A DNA stretch of 64,000 nt, taken from the NCBI RefSeq assembly GCF_023264675.1, contig NZ_JAHFVG010000008.1, forward strand, positions 62,001 to 126,000, written 5' to 3'. The translations under genes were made by a program, and so were the position numbers. Of this stretch, positions 46,697 through 55,269 are shown one piece after another. The notes beneath the pieces were generated by a model. The model was not told where the DNA came from, ran no database searches, and worked only from the letters and a program-made list of their open reading frames with translations. Source of the stretch: Rhodococcus sp. (in: high G+C Gram-positive bacteria). GTDB lineage: Bacteria > Actinomycetota > Actinomycetes > Mycobacteriales > Mycobacteriaceae. Position 1 is the stretch's first letter, and every line of letters starts with the position of its first letter.

Positions 46697-47520
46697 CGCG
46701 GCGAGGTACCCGTCGCCACCGGACGAGAGGGGTCGTTCGACCATTGCGACCACGAGCCGGGGAACAACGCGGCATCGATGCCCGCGATTGCCAGTGCGGC
46801 AACCTGGTGCGCCGCCGTCACGCCCGAACCGCAGTAGACCCCGACGGTGTCGACCGCGCCGAATCGCTCCTTCAGTGCCGAGGCCGGCAAGAATGTGCCG
46901 TCGGCATCGAGATTCTGTGCCGTCGGTGCACTGATTGCGCCCGGGATGTGCCCGGCCTTCGGGTCGATCGGCTCGGTTTCTCCCGAGTACCGCTCGGGTG
47001 CACGCGCGTCGAGCAACGTCCCCGAATCCGGCAGCGCTGCAGCCTCGTCCGCGGTCAGCGTCGGGAGATGACCGGCACTCAGTTCGATATCCCCGGTGGC
47101 CGCGGCGGTCTCCTCACCTGCGCTGGTGCCGAATCCGGCAGCAGTCCAGGCTTTCAGTCCGCCGTCGAGCAATGCGACGTCCGAGACACCTGCCCACTTC
47201 AGCAGCCACCACGCCCGCGCGGCCGCGAGGTTGCCCGTGTTGTCGTACACCACGACGGGCACCCCCGAGGTGACTCCCCACCGGCGCGCTGCTGCCTGCA
47301 GATTCTCGATCGACGGCAACGGGTGACGCCCCGACTCGGGGCCTCCGTGCTCGGCGAGTTCGGTGTCGAGGTCGACGAACACGGCCCCGGGGATGTGCGC
47401 GTCGAGGTAGTGCTGGTGGCCCGCGGAATCTCCTAGTGCCCAGCGAACATCCAGCAGAACGGGGGGAACCAGACTGCCGAGCGCGGACTTCAGATCGGCA
47501 ACGGTGCGTGTGACACTCAT
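46693..47520 (-). CDS. Thiosulfate/3-mercaptopyruvate sulfurtransferase (rhodanese)
   Basis: Two-domain rhodanese of 275 aa. The N-terminal domain (residues 1-130) is inactive-type, and the C-terminal domain carries catalytic C230 in YCGSGVTA. The linker and interdomain motif DARAPERYSG are typical of SseA-like enzymes. The loop CGSGVTA is the form found in mercaptopyruvate sulfurtransferases. It overlaps genes on both sides within the sulfonate operon and probably handles sulfane sulfur or sulfite made there. Confidence 0.92.
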   Translation of the reverse strand: MSVTRTVADLKSALGSLVPPVLLDVRWALGDSAGHQHYLDAHIPGAVFVDLDTELAEHGGPESGRHPLPSIENLQAAARRWGVTSGVPVVVYDNTGNLAAARAWWLLKWAGVSDVALLDGGLKAWTAAGFGTSAGEETAAATGDIELSAGHLPTLTADEAAALPDSGTLLDARAPERYSGETEPIDPKAGHIPGAISAPTAQNLDADGTFLPASALKERFGAVDTVGVYCGSGVTAAHQVAALAIAGIDAALFPGSWSQWSNDPSRPVATGTSPR

Positions 47521-48215
47521 TCGGCATTCTCCTGGTGGACGAGTTCGGCGCCCGCTTTCAGCGACTCGAGGAACACCACGACCGACGCTGCAACACTGCG
47601 GTGATTCAGCGAGTTCAGCACGTCGTGCCTTCCCTGCGCCACCGACAGCACGCGGGCATTGCGTGCTCCAGCGTATCGAGCCCTCGCCTGAGTGAGCGGG
47701 CTGACCGCGTCGTCCTGCCCGTGCAGTGCCAGAACCGGAAGATCGGTGTCGGGGGTGACCGTCCGAAGGTGCTCGGCAACATTGGTCGCCGTCAACTGTC
47801 CGCGCTCCAGGATCGCGGTATCGGCCAGCCGAGCCTGCTGCGTCGGGCAGCTGGCGCGGGCCGCAACTTCCTCGTCCCAGTCGATCGGGCCCTCGTCGCC
47901 CGCATCCGGCAGTCCGACCAGCACCAGGCCGGCAACCTCGGCTCCCTGGTTCTGCGTCAGGTCGAGTGCTTCGAGTGCCCCGGTGTCGATACCGACCAGA
48001 ATCACCGGAGCCAGCGCATCCGCGAGCACCGCCTGTGCGGCCTGCTGATCGGCAACCACGCGAACCTTGTACGCGTCCACCGCGATCCGCGCGCCGAAAC
48101 GGTGATAGACACTCGGCGTATCGCCACGTCCCGGGAGTACGACGAGTGTGCCGCGGGGTCCGACGCCGGTCGGCTCGTCGAATTCGAGGGTCTGCCGGTC
48201 GAGGGCGGTGGTCAT
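47517..48215 (-). CDS. Alpha/beta hydrolase with Asp at the nucleophile elbow
   Basis: Protein of 232 aa with the alpha/beta-hydrolase fold: VVLPGRGD near the N terminus, the elbow VGIDTG, and the acid and His in LHGQDDAVS and GRHDVLN. The elbow has D77 where most family members have Ser, as in haloalkane dehalogenases and epoxide hydrolases. It overlaps the SfnB-like gene (ATGA) upstream and the rhodanese gene downstream. It may open an ester, epoxide or activated intermediate in organosulfur use; no substrate is evident. Confidence 0.82.
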   Translation of the reverse strand: MTTALDRQTLEFDEPTGVGPRGTLVVLPGRGDTPSVYHRFGARIAVDAYKVRVVADQQAAQAVLADALAPVILVGIDTGALEALDLTQNQGAEVAGLVLVGLPDAGDEGPIDWDEEVAARASCPTQQARLADTAILERGQLTATNVAEHLRTVTPDTDLPVLALHGQDDAVSPLTQARARYAGARNARVLSVAQGRHDVLNSLNHRSVAASVVVFLESLKAGAELVHQENAE

Positions 48216-49336
48216 GGGTGTCCTTTCGACTTCAGCGCTGAGGCGCCGATGATGGCGATCGATGTGTCTTCCTGCGGGGCGTGCACGGACGCCGACTGCA
48301 CGTTTCTGAAATGCCTCTGCAACGGATTGTCCTGACTGAGGCCGGGATTCCCGATGGACTTCACCGCGAGCCCCACTGCGCTCGTGAGGTGCCGCACGGC
48401 CAGTACCCGAGCACCGAGCAGAGCCGTCGGGGCGGTGTCGGGATCGGCGACGGCGCCGAACAGAAGCGTCTCGGCACCCGTGAGCAGCAATTCGATCTCG
48501 CCGGCAAGGTCGCGGAATCGATCGGTGGTGGCCAGTGGCCGTCCGAGGTTCGCCGGAACCCGCTCGTGGGCGAATCGATGAAACTCCTCCTGCGCCGCCC
48601 GGCCGACACCGAGGTACAACGCAACCAATCCGGTGTTCAGCCGGGCAGCAGCGGAGTTGTCCTGCGCACCGAACGACGCATCCACCAGATCGATGACGTC
48701 GCCCACCGGCACCTCGACGCCAGAGAAGTGGACATCCACCGATCCACTTGCCCGTAGCCCCAACATGTTCCAGTTGTCGACGATCTCGATTCCATCCGAG
48801 GACGCATCGACGACGAACGTGCCGACCCTGCCGTCGTCGGTGCGGGCCCACACCAGAAAGTAGCTCAGTCCGTGCGCACCGGTGACGAATCTCTTCGTCC
48901 CGCTGATCGCCCAGCCCGACGGCGTACGCCTGGCAGTGGTGGCGGGTAGACCGCCGCGGGCAGGCGAACCTAGGTCCGGCTCCACGCGCGCCGCATTGAG
49001 CAGAGTCGGCGCGCCCGCGGATTCGGCCACTATCCTGGCATAGAGTTCCGCAGGCCATTTCGGAGCGCGTGCCTCGGCGGCGTGAACGAACATCGTCATC
49101 GCCGAGATCAATGCGACCGACGGATCACCCCGACCGAGGGCGTACAGAATCCGCGCAGTCTCTTCGGGCCCGATCTCCTTGCCGCCGTGCCGTCTCGCCA
49201 CGGTGCTCGTCAGCAAGCCCGCCGCATGGACCGCATCGATGCCGGCCTGCGGGAACAGGCCGGTGCGGTCGTAGTACTCGGCATACGAGCCCACCGCAGC
49301 TCCGACGTCGGTCAGCCTGGTCTCGACGCTCGTCAC
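48212..49336 (-). CDS. Acyl-CoA dehydrogenase-fold flavin-dependent monooxygenase (SfnB/DszC-like)
   Basis: Protein of 374 aa with the acyl-CoA dehydrogenase fold as used by flavin-dependent two-component monooxygenases (SfnB, DszC). Blocks include GTKRFVTGAHG in the middle domain, LGLRASGSVDV, and a helical C-terminal domain with FRNVQSASVHAPQEDT. The acyl-CoA dehydrogenase catalytic Glu is not apparent. The GTG start overlaps the stop of the first solute-binding protein (GTGA). Its position in an ssu operon suggests oxidation of a sulfone or sulfonate substrate using reduced FMN. Confidence 0.87.
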   Translation of the reverse strand: MTSVETRLTDVGAAVGSYAEYYDRTGLFPQAGIDAVHAAGLLTSTVARRHGGKEIGPEETARILYALGRGDPSVALISAMTMFVHAAEARAPKWPAELYARIVAESAGAPTLLNAARVEPDLGSPARGGLPATTARRTPSGWAISGTKRFVTGAHGLSYFLVWARTDDGRVGTFVVDASSDGIEIVDNWNMLGLRASGSVDVHFSGVEVPVGDVIDLVDASFGAQDNSAAARLNTGLVALYLGVGRAAQEEFHRFAHERVPANLGRPLATTDRFRDLAGEIELLLTGAETLLFGAVADPDTAPTALLGARVLAVRHLTSAVGLAVKSIGNPGLSQDNPLQRHFRNVQSASVHAPQEDTSIAIIGASALKSKGHP

Positions 49337-50331
49337 GAAGCGGGCTTTCCGAGCGCGTCGGTCAGATCGCCGTCGAGCCCGTCCGACCACAGCTCGGCGG
49401 TGTCCACCGACGACGGCAGCGCCCCGATCTCTTCGAGGGAATCCGCGACCTTCTGCTGGTTGGCGCGCACCGCGTCGGTCGAGACCTGGAAGTGCGTCGG
49501 ATTCTGCGCCTCGCCGTTCTGGATCTGCTTCAGCGCACTCTCGACAGGCTGCTTCGTCGCCTCGGCAGTCCGCTCCGCGAACTCCTGCTGGTGGCCGTCC
49601 CGAATGTAGGCATAGGCGCGATCCAACCGCGAGAGGAAGTCCGCTACCGCTGCGCGCTCGTCCGGATCGGCGAGGACCTCGTCGGACACGCTCCACGGGA
49701 AGTTGCCGGACAGGATGTCCTCACCCGAACCGATTGTCTTGGCGCCTGATTGGTGTGCACTGATGATGGTGTTGCCATAGCTTGCGAACGCGTCGATCGA
49801 GCCGCCGTTGAGCGCCGCAAGACCGTCGTTGGGCGCCAGTGGCTGGGCGTCGATGTCGCTCCAGGAGAGCCCGTTCTGCTTGAGAAGTTCGTTGAGGAAG
49901 TACGCCGCCGTGGTGTTCTTGACGTATCCGACCTTCTTCCCCGTCAGATCCGCGATGGATCCGAGCGAGGAGTCGGGCCCGACGATGACTTCCTGCAGAA
50001 GAGTCGTACCCGTCTGCACCGCAACCTCGTTGAACTTCACGGTTCCGCCGGCGGCCGCGAAGATCGGCGGGATCTCGCTGGACTGCGCGACGTCGAGTGC
50101 ACCGGACTGCAGTGCCTGCAGCTGTTGGTCACCGCCCGAGAACACGGCGAACTCGAGGGAATACGGAGTGTCGTCGAGGCCCGCGACCTGCAAAGCCTGC
50201 TGGGCGGTGTTCCAACCCGTAGCACCGATCTTCAGCGAGACCGGACCCGAGCTGTCCGACGCGTCGGATCCGCTACACGCTGCGAGCACCGTGGCGAGAA
50301 CGGCAACTGCAGCGGTAGTGAGGATCTTCAT
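49333..50331 (-). CDS. ssuA: Sulfonate ABC transporter substrate-binding lipoprotein 1
   Basis: SsuA/NMT1-type solute-binding protein of 332 aa with lipobox C19 (LAAC). The fold marker LQSGALDVAQSSEIPPIFA and the DLTGKKVGYVKNTTA hinge are typical of aliphatic-sulfonate and nitrate-type binders. It is one of two tandem binding proteins in the operon and lies 15 bp after the second. The two share the general pattern but are clearly diverged, so they probably bind different ligands and share one permease/ATPase pair. Confidence 0.9.
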   Translation of the reverse strand: MKILTTAAVAVLATVLAACSGSDASDSSGPVSLKIGATGWNTAQQALQVAGLDDTPYSLEFAVFSGGDQQLQALQSGALDVAQSSEIPPIFAAAGGTVKFNEVAVQTGTTLLQEVIVGPDSSLGSIADLTGKKVGYVKNTTAAYFLNELLKQNGLSWSDIDAQPLAPNDGLAALNGGSIDAFASYGNTIISAHQSGAKTIGSGEDILSGNFPWSVSDEVLADPDERAAVADFLSRLDRAYAYIRDGHQQEFAERTAEATKQPVESALKQIQNGEAQNPTHFQVSTDAVRANQQKVADSLEEIGALPSSVDTAELWSDGLDGDLTDALGKPAS

Positions 50332-50346
50332 GGTTGTTCTTCCTTG

Positions 50347-51309
50347 TTACTGGGTGGGGTAGAGATCGGTGACGCTGGTGGCAGCGACATCGACATTCGG
50401 TTGGAGCAGTCCGACTCCGTTCATCGTGTCGGCGACGGCTTGGATCTGGGCAATGACATCGGGCGTCAGCGCCGTGGTTGATCGAGTTCCTTGATCGACA
50501 AGGATTTTCGCGGTGTCGAGTGGTGTGTTGTTCGCTTTCGCGATCGCTTCGGCCCACTCGTCCGGGTTCTCCTGGGCCCACGTCACGGCTTTGTCGAGGC
50601 GAGCGACGACGTCGCGCAGCGCCTCCTTCTTCGCCGGATCCGCGAGAGCGGTGTCCGTCGCACTCAGGAGGCCGATGCCCGTGGTGCGCCCCTCGGTACC
50701 GTCGACGAGCAGTTTGCCGCCGCGCGAGAGGCCGGTGGCGCCGAAGATCCCGAACGTCGCCCACACATCGATGTTTCCGCTGACGAACGCTGCCTGCGCG
50801 TCGGTGGGAAGCAGGTACTGAACGGTGACGTCGGAGTACTTCAGTCCGGCATCTTCGAGAGCGCGTACCAGTAAGTACTCGGCGATGCTGCCCTTGGCGG
50901 ACGACACCGTCACCGTCTTGCCCTTCAGATCGGCGATGGAGTTCACCTCGGAATCACCCTGGGCAATGATCACGTTTCCGTTGCCCTCGGCCTGCAGGCC
51001 GACGATCGACTTCACCGGAACACCGGCACTGATCGCTTGCAGCGTAGGAACCTCGGCGGCGTAGCCGGTGTCGACCGAGCCTGCTTTCACGGCCTCGAAC
51101 AGTGGAGCCGCGCCCTGGAACTGAGCCCACTCGATGCCGTACGACGTGTCCTCGAAAGCACCGGATGCCTCGGCCAGCACCTGCAGACCCTTGACCTGAT
51201 CGCCGAGCTTCAACGTGAGCGACTTCTCGGGTCCGTCGTCGGAACTACAGGCACTGAGGGCGAATACGGCAGCCGAGACGACTGCGATGGTACGGAGAGC
51301 AACTTTCAT
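50347..51309 (-). CDS. ssuA: Sulfonate ABC transporter substrate-binding lipoprotein 2
   Basis: Paralogue of the adjacent binding protein, 320 aa with lipobox C21 (LSAC). Family features: VKAGSVDTGYAAEVPTLQA, the ADLKGKTVTVSSAKGS hinge, and QYLLPTDAQAAFVSGNIDVWATF. The ATG at 51309 overlaps the ATPase stop by 4 bp; longer frames are shadows. Expressed with ssuB and ssuC, it should be lipid-anchored outside the membrane and present sulfonates to the permease. Confidence 0.9.
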   Translation of the reverse strand: MKVALRTIAVVSAAVFALSACSSDDGPEKSLTLKLGDQVKGLQVLAEASGAFEDTSYGIEWAQFQGAAPLFEAVKAGSVDTGYAAEVPTLQAISAGVPVKSIVGLQAEGNGNVIIAQGDSEVNSIADLKGKTVTVSSAKGSIAEYLLVRALEDAGLKYSDVTVQYLLPTDAQAAFVSGNIDVWATFGIFGATGLSRGGKLLVDGTEGRTTGIGLLSATDTALADPAKKEALRDVVARLDKAVTWAQENPDEWAEAIAKANNTPLDTAKILVDQGTRSTTALTPDVIAQIQAVADTMNGVGLLQPNVDVAATSVTDLYPTQ

Positions 51310-52028
51310 GACACCGTGGTTCTTTCCTTGGAGGCATCGGTTACACCGAGCCAGTTCAACAACAATCGACGATTCGTGACGAACTCGGGCGATCCGATGT
51401 CGCGCGGGCGGGGTGTATCGATGCGGATCTCGTGCTCGATGCGCCCGTTGTCCATGACCAGAACACGGTCGGCGAGCAGCAATGATTCCTCCACATCGTG
51501 GGTCACCAGCAGCACCGCACAGCCGTGCTTGCGCCACAGGTCTGCCACGAGCGCCTGCGCCTTGGTACGGGTGAGCGCATCGAGCGCACCGAACGGCTCG
51601 TCGAGAAGCAGCAAGTCGGGCTCGCGAACGAGGGCGCGTGCCAACGACACTCGCTGCGCTTCACCGCCGGACAGAGTCTTCGGCCACTTGCCCGCGCGAT
51701 CCTCCAGACCGACCTCACCGAGATACTTCTTCGCCAGCGCCTTGTCCGGCCGACCGGGAAGACCGAGCACGACGTTGCGCCACACACGCTTCCACGGCAT
51801 CAGCCGCGGCGCCTGGAATCCCACCGCACGTTTTGCCGGAACGAGCACCTCACCCTCGATGTCGCGGTCGAGGCCGGCCAGAATGCGCAGCAACGTGCTC
51901 TTGCCGCAACCGCTGTGACCGAGGAGAACGACGAATTCGCCTGCCTCGATGTCGATGTCGAGATCCTCCAGAACGGTTCGCTCACCGAATTTCTTGGACA
52001 ATCCGCGTAGCTTCACTGCGAGAGCCAT
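51306..52028 (-). CDS. ssuB: Sulfonate ABC transporter ATP-binding protein
   Basis: ATPase of 240 aa. Walker A GHSGCGKST (residues 37-45), signature LSGGEAQR, Walker B LLLLDEPFGALD, and switch His in VTHDVEE. The FQAPRLMPW stretch is the Q-loop typical of the SsuB/TauB group. The ATG at 52028 has GGAAAG upstream; an ATG five codons earlier overlaps ssuC and is possible. It drives uptake with the adjacent permease. Confidence 0.92.
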   Translation of the reverse strand: MALAVKLRGLSKKFGERTVLEDLDIDIEAGEFVVLLGHSGCGKSTLLRILAGLDRDIEGEVLVPAKRAVGFQAPRLMPWKRVWRNVVLGLPGRPDKALAKKYLGEVGLEDRAGKWPKTLSGGEAQRVSLARALVREPDLLLLDEPFGALDALTRTKAQALVADLWRKHGCAVLLVTHDVEESLLLADRVLVMDNGRIEHEIRIDTPRPRDIGSPEFVTNRRLLLNWLGVTDASKERTTVS

Positions 52029-52032
52029 CGGT

Positions 52033-52902
52033 CTACTTTCCATCGAAGGATGCTTGCCAGGACAGCAGCACCCGAGACAGCAGGCGCACCGCCTGATCGG
52101 AAATCAGACCGAGGATGGCGTACACCGCAAGGCACACGACGATGACGTCGGTCTGGAAGAAGTCGCGGCCGGTGTTCATGAGGTACCCGATGCCTGCGCT
52201 GGCGTTGACCTGCTCGGCGAACACCAGAGCCAGCCAGGCAGTGCCGAGCGCGTACCGCAAACCCACCAGCGCTCCCGGCAGAGCAGCGGGCAGGATCACG
52301 TGCCGAATGAGACCGAGCCGCTTCAGCCCGAGGGTCTCCCCTGCCTCGATCAGTTGAGCATCGACCGTCCGGATCGCGCCGTAGATGTTGAAGTACAACG
52401 GGAAGCAGACACCGAGCGCGACGAGAGCGATCTTGGGTTCCTCGTCGATACCGAACCAGATGATGAACAGGGGAATCAGACCGACCCACGGAATCATGCG
52501 GATCATGCCGACCGTCGAGTCGAGTAGATCCTCACCGAGCCGGAACAACCCGGCGAGCAAAGCGAGGACGAGTGCAATCACCCCGCCGATCACGAAACCG
52601 AAGATCACCCGCCGACCGGACGCGAGGATGGCGTCGGGCAGCTGTCCGTCGGACCACAGATCGGCGCCGCGGGACGCCACGTCGAGCGGTGCCGCGAGCA
52701 CATCCGGGTGAAGCAGACCGGTCACCGAGAAGACGTGCCAAGCGAGGACCAGAAGGATCGGACCGAGCGCTCGCCGCACACCGCGAGGCGGACTCCACCG
52801 TCGGCGAGTCGCCTTCGGGGTGATGGCGACCAGGCCGGACGTGTCCGCAGGCGTGCCCGTGGTGTCGGTATCGATTGTGGTCTTCTCGTCGACGAGTGTC
52901 AT
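52033..52902 (-). CDS. ssuC: Sulfonate ABC transporter permease
   Basis: Membrane protein of 289 aa with about six helices and a cytoplasmic N-terminal extension of some 40 residues rich in Thr and Asp. The coupling EAA-type loop is IEAGETLGLKRLGLIRHVILPAALPGAL. It matches the SsuC/TauC family. The ATG overlaps the ssuD stop by 4 bp, and ssuB follows closely. Confidence 0.92.
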   Translation of the reverse strand: MTLVDEKTTIDTDTTGTPADTSGLVAITPKATRRRWSPPRGVRRALGPILLVLAWHVFSVTGLLHPDVLAAPLDVASRGADLWSDGQLPDAILASGRRVIFGFVIGGVIALVLALLAGLFRLGEDLLDSTVGMIRMIPWVGLIPLFIIWFGIDEEPKIALVALGVCFPLYFNIYGAIRTVDAQLIEAGETLGLKRLGLIRHVILPAALPGALVGLRYALGTAWLALVFAEQVNASAGIGYLMNTGRDFFQTDVIVVCLAVYAILGLISDQAVRLLSRVLLSWQASFDGK

Positions 52903-53981
52903 GCCGCACGCTCCCTGGCTGCGAGTTCCTGACGGACGAGCGGGAGGACGTACCGGCCGTAGTCGATAGCGTCGTTGAGGTTGTCGTAGCCGCGGATCGA
53001 GATGAGGTCGGCACCGAGGTCGACATAGTCAAGGATCGCGGCGGCCACCGTTTCCGGCGTTCCGACGAGTGCCGTCGAGGCACCACGCGCGTTGGTGGCC
53101 GTGGCCGTCGGCGTCCAGAGTGCCCGGTCGTGGACGTCGCCGCGCTTGGCGATGTCGAGCAGTCGCTGCGAGCCGACATTCTGCGGGGCGGCGGCGTCGA
53201 TCTTCGTCGCCGACCACCCTCCCGACTGCTGCAGACGGTCGAGTGTTCGGTGCGCCTTTTCCCAGGCGAGCTCTTCGGTGGGGGCGATAATCGGGCGGAA
53301 CGTCACCCAGATCCGCGGGCGATCGGTACGGCCGGCCAGCTTCGCCTGCTCGAAGACTGCGTCGATCTGCTCCTTCGTCTCCTTCAGCGGCTCACCCCAC
53401 AACCCGAAGATGTCACCCTTCGCGCCGCCGACCCGGTAGGCGTCCTCCGACGATCCGCCGATCGACACCGGAATGGTCCCCGCCGCCGGACGAATTGCCG
53501 AGTGGAAGTCCTCGAAGCTGTAGTAGGTGCCGCTGTGATCGAAGGGCTCGGACGACGACCAGGTCCGACGCAGGATGTCGACGTACTCGGACGAGCGGTC
53601 GTAGCGTTCGGACTTGCCGAGACGGTCACCTTCCCTGGCCTGCTCCGCAGTGTCTCCGCCGGAAATGATGTGCACGGCCGCACGGCCACCGCTGAGCTGA
53701 TCGAGAGTGGCGAGCGCCTTGGCGGCGACCGTCGGGTACATGGTGTTCGGCCGCAGCGCGATGAGCGGACGCACCCGTTCGGTGTGCTGGCTGACTGCAG
53801 CGGCGACACCGAACGGATCCCACCCCGAAGAGCCATAGGGAAGGAGCGTGTAGTCGAACCCGGCATCGTCGAGAGCCCGGGCATATCTGACCAGGAACTT
53901 CGGATCGATTCCGACGCTGGAGGTGGGGTTCAGCTCGGTGGAGTCGTTCACGAAGCTGGCACTGATGAACTCGACGGGCAT
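52899..53981 (-). CDS. ssuD: FMNH2-dependent alkanesulfonate monooxygenase
   Basis: LLM-class flavin monooxygenase of 360 aa that cleaves alkanesulfonates to aldehyde and sulfite with reduced FMN from a separate reductase. Family blocks include LIALRPNTMYPTVAAKALATL, HIISGGDTAEQAREGD, YDRSSEYVDILR and the C-terminal RGYDN. The usual flavin reductase (ssuE) is not in this operon and must come from elsewhere. The ATG at 53981 has AGGAA just upstream. It is the first gene of a run reaching 45356 and should be induced by sulfate limitation. Confidence 0.93.
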   Translation of the reverse strand: MPVEFISASFVNDSTELNPTSSVGIDPKFLVRYARALDDAGFDYTLLPYGSSGWDPFGVAAAVSQHTERVRPLIALRPNTMYPTVAAKALATLDQLSGGRAAVHIISGGDTAEQAREGDRLGKSERYDRSSEYVDILRRTWSSSEPFDHSGTYYSFEDFHSAIRPAAGTIPVSIGGSSEDAYRVGGAKGDIFGLWGEPLKETKEQIDAVFEQAKLAGRTDRPRIWVTFRPIIAPTEELAWEKAHRTLDRLQQSGGWSATKIDAAAPQNVGSQRLLDIAKRGDVHDRALWTPTATATNARGASTALVGTPETVAAAILDYVDLGADLISIRGYDNLNDAIDYGRYVLPLVRQELAARERAA

Positions 53982-54329
53982 GGGTTTCCTAACACGAATA
54001 AGCAGTGCCGTCCGCGACAAGGCAGACGACACCGAAGGGACCTGAAGTAATGGCGGCGCGGAGGAATGGCAGCGCAGGAGGCTGCAGGGAGTGAATCGAG
54101 TCAGCGACAGACCGCGCCGACGAACGTCATGAAATCCACGACGCGTCGGCGGGTGAGGGGAATCCCTACTGGCTGCATAGGCAATAGACAACGCGACCGG
54201 AGGGTGACCTGTCAAGGGCCTCACACGGTTGTGATCTGCTCAACATGATTTTAAGTCGAACGATCGGGTTGACGGCGGTGTTACCGGTGAGCAACAGTGG
54301 AAACAGATACCGATCCTGAGGAGTTCATC
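53982..54329. promoter_or_regulatory. Divergent region between ssu operon and CGNR regulator
   Basis: 348 bp without a gene. It should hold the promoters of the ssu operon (minus) and the CGNR gene (plus). A short palindrome GGGATTCCC lies at about 54160 next to the segment AGTAGGG on the minus strand. No SAM riboswitch or recognised sulfur-control motif could be identified with confidence. Confidence 0.4.
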
Positions 54330-54923
54330 GTGTCGCGCTCACCCGTCGTCGAGACCAAAGATCAACGACGACTGGGCTTTCCATTCCGATCCGGCAGTCT
54401 CGCACTGGATTTCATCGCCACCGTCGCCAAGCGTGACATGGCCGATCGAGAAATGCTCGCCGACGACGAAGCCCTGCACACCTGGCTCTACGTTGCAGGC
54501 CTACCCCCGGCATGCGAACCCTTGGCCGTCGACCGGCTGAGCGAAGCCCGCGTATTGCGTGAGGCCCTCAACACTCTGACCCGCGCCCGCGTCGACGGAG
54601 GCCGACCGTCGGCATCGGACATCGACATCCTCAACCGCGCCGCGTCGTACGGACCTCCGTCGCCCGTCCTCGCCTACGACGGCGTCACCATCTCCCTGCC
54701 GGAACCGGCGGATGTGCGCAGCGTCCTCTCTCTCGTCGCCCGAGATGCCGTCGAACTCTTCTCGGGTCCACACCACGACCGAATCCGGCGCTGCCTCGGA
54801 CACGAATGCTCCCTCTACTTCGTCGACCGCTCCCGCCAGGGGAACCGGCGCTGGTGCTCCATGGCGTCGTGCGGGGAAAAAGCGAGCTCCAAGGCGTACC
54901 GCGAGCGGGCGCGTCAGGGTTGA
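54330..54923 (+). CDS. CGNR zinc-finger (ABATE-domain) putative regulator
   Basis: Protein of 197 aa. The N-terminal ABATE domain spans about residues 15-140 (FRSGSLALDFIATV), and the C-terminal zinc finger contains CLGHEC, then RRWCSMASCGEKA, a variant of the CGNR motif reading CGEK. Such proteins are thought to bind DNA and control stress or metabolic genes. The GTG at 54330 has GAGGAG 6 nt upstream; the frame also opens at a GTG at 54297. Divergent from ssuD, it is a candidate regulator of the sulfonate operon. Confidence 0.85.
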   Translation: MSRSPVVETKDQRRLGFPFRSGSLALDFIATVAKRDMADREMLADDEALHTWLYVAGLPPACEPLAVDRLSEARVLREALNTLTRARVDGGRPSASDIDILNRAASYGPPSPVLAYDGVTISLPEPADVRSVLSLVARDAVELFSGPHHDRIRRCLGHECSLYFVDRSRQGNRRWCSMASCGEKASSKAYRERARQG

Positions 54924-55269
54924 GGCGGTCCGGGGTTCGGTCGAACAAGCCGGCCACAGACGAAACCGAACCCCCGGTTAGCACGCCTCGAGTAACGGTG
55001 CGGACTCCGAACGGTCTCGGACGGGTCACGGCCCTACTACCTTTGACTCCTCGGCGCCCATAGGCTGTTCCCGCACGGTTGAGCGTGAGAACCTTTGTCC
55101 ACCAACGCGATTTCTTCCACACCCTCGGGGGAAGACGGGAAATCGCTTGCGCTCGAAGCCGAAAGATTTGCCCTCTGCCGAACATTCCATGCTCGGACCC
55201 ATCCGGAACCGGACCGGCGGCGAATCACCATCAACGCTCAAGACGTGAGCAACGAAAGGTAGATCCGAC
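54924..55269. other. Intergenic region with terminator
   Basis: 346 bp without a gene. It begins with the terminator of the CGNR gene (54930-54977). The rest has ordinary base composition and should carry the promoter of the downstream lipoprotein gene. Nothing else was recognised. Confidence 0.4.
54930..54977 (+). terminator. Terminator hairpin after the CGNR gene
   Basis: Stem GGGGTTCGGT/ACCGAACCCC (54932-54941 with 54965-54974), extended by CC/GG past a one-base bulge, beginning 7 nt after the CGNR stop. It lacks a T-run, like other terminators in this window. Confidence 0.6.

Noticed and set aside
53982..54329. SAM or other sulfur riboswitch before ssuD
   Set aside because: No conserved junction or pseudoknot pattern could be found by eye; a covariance-model scan (for example the SAM-IV model) would be needed.
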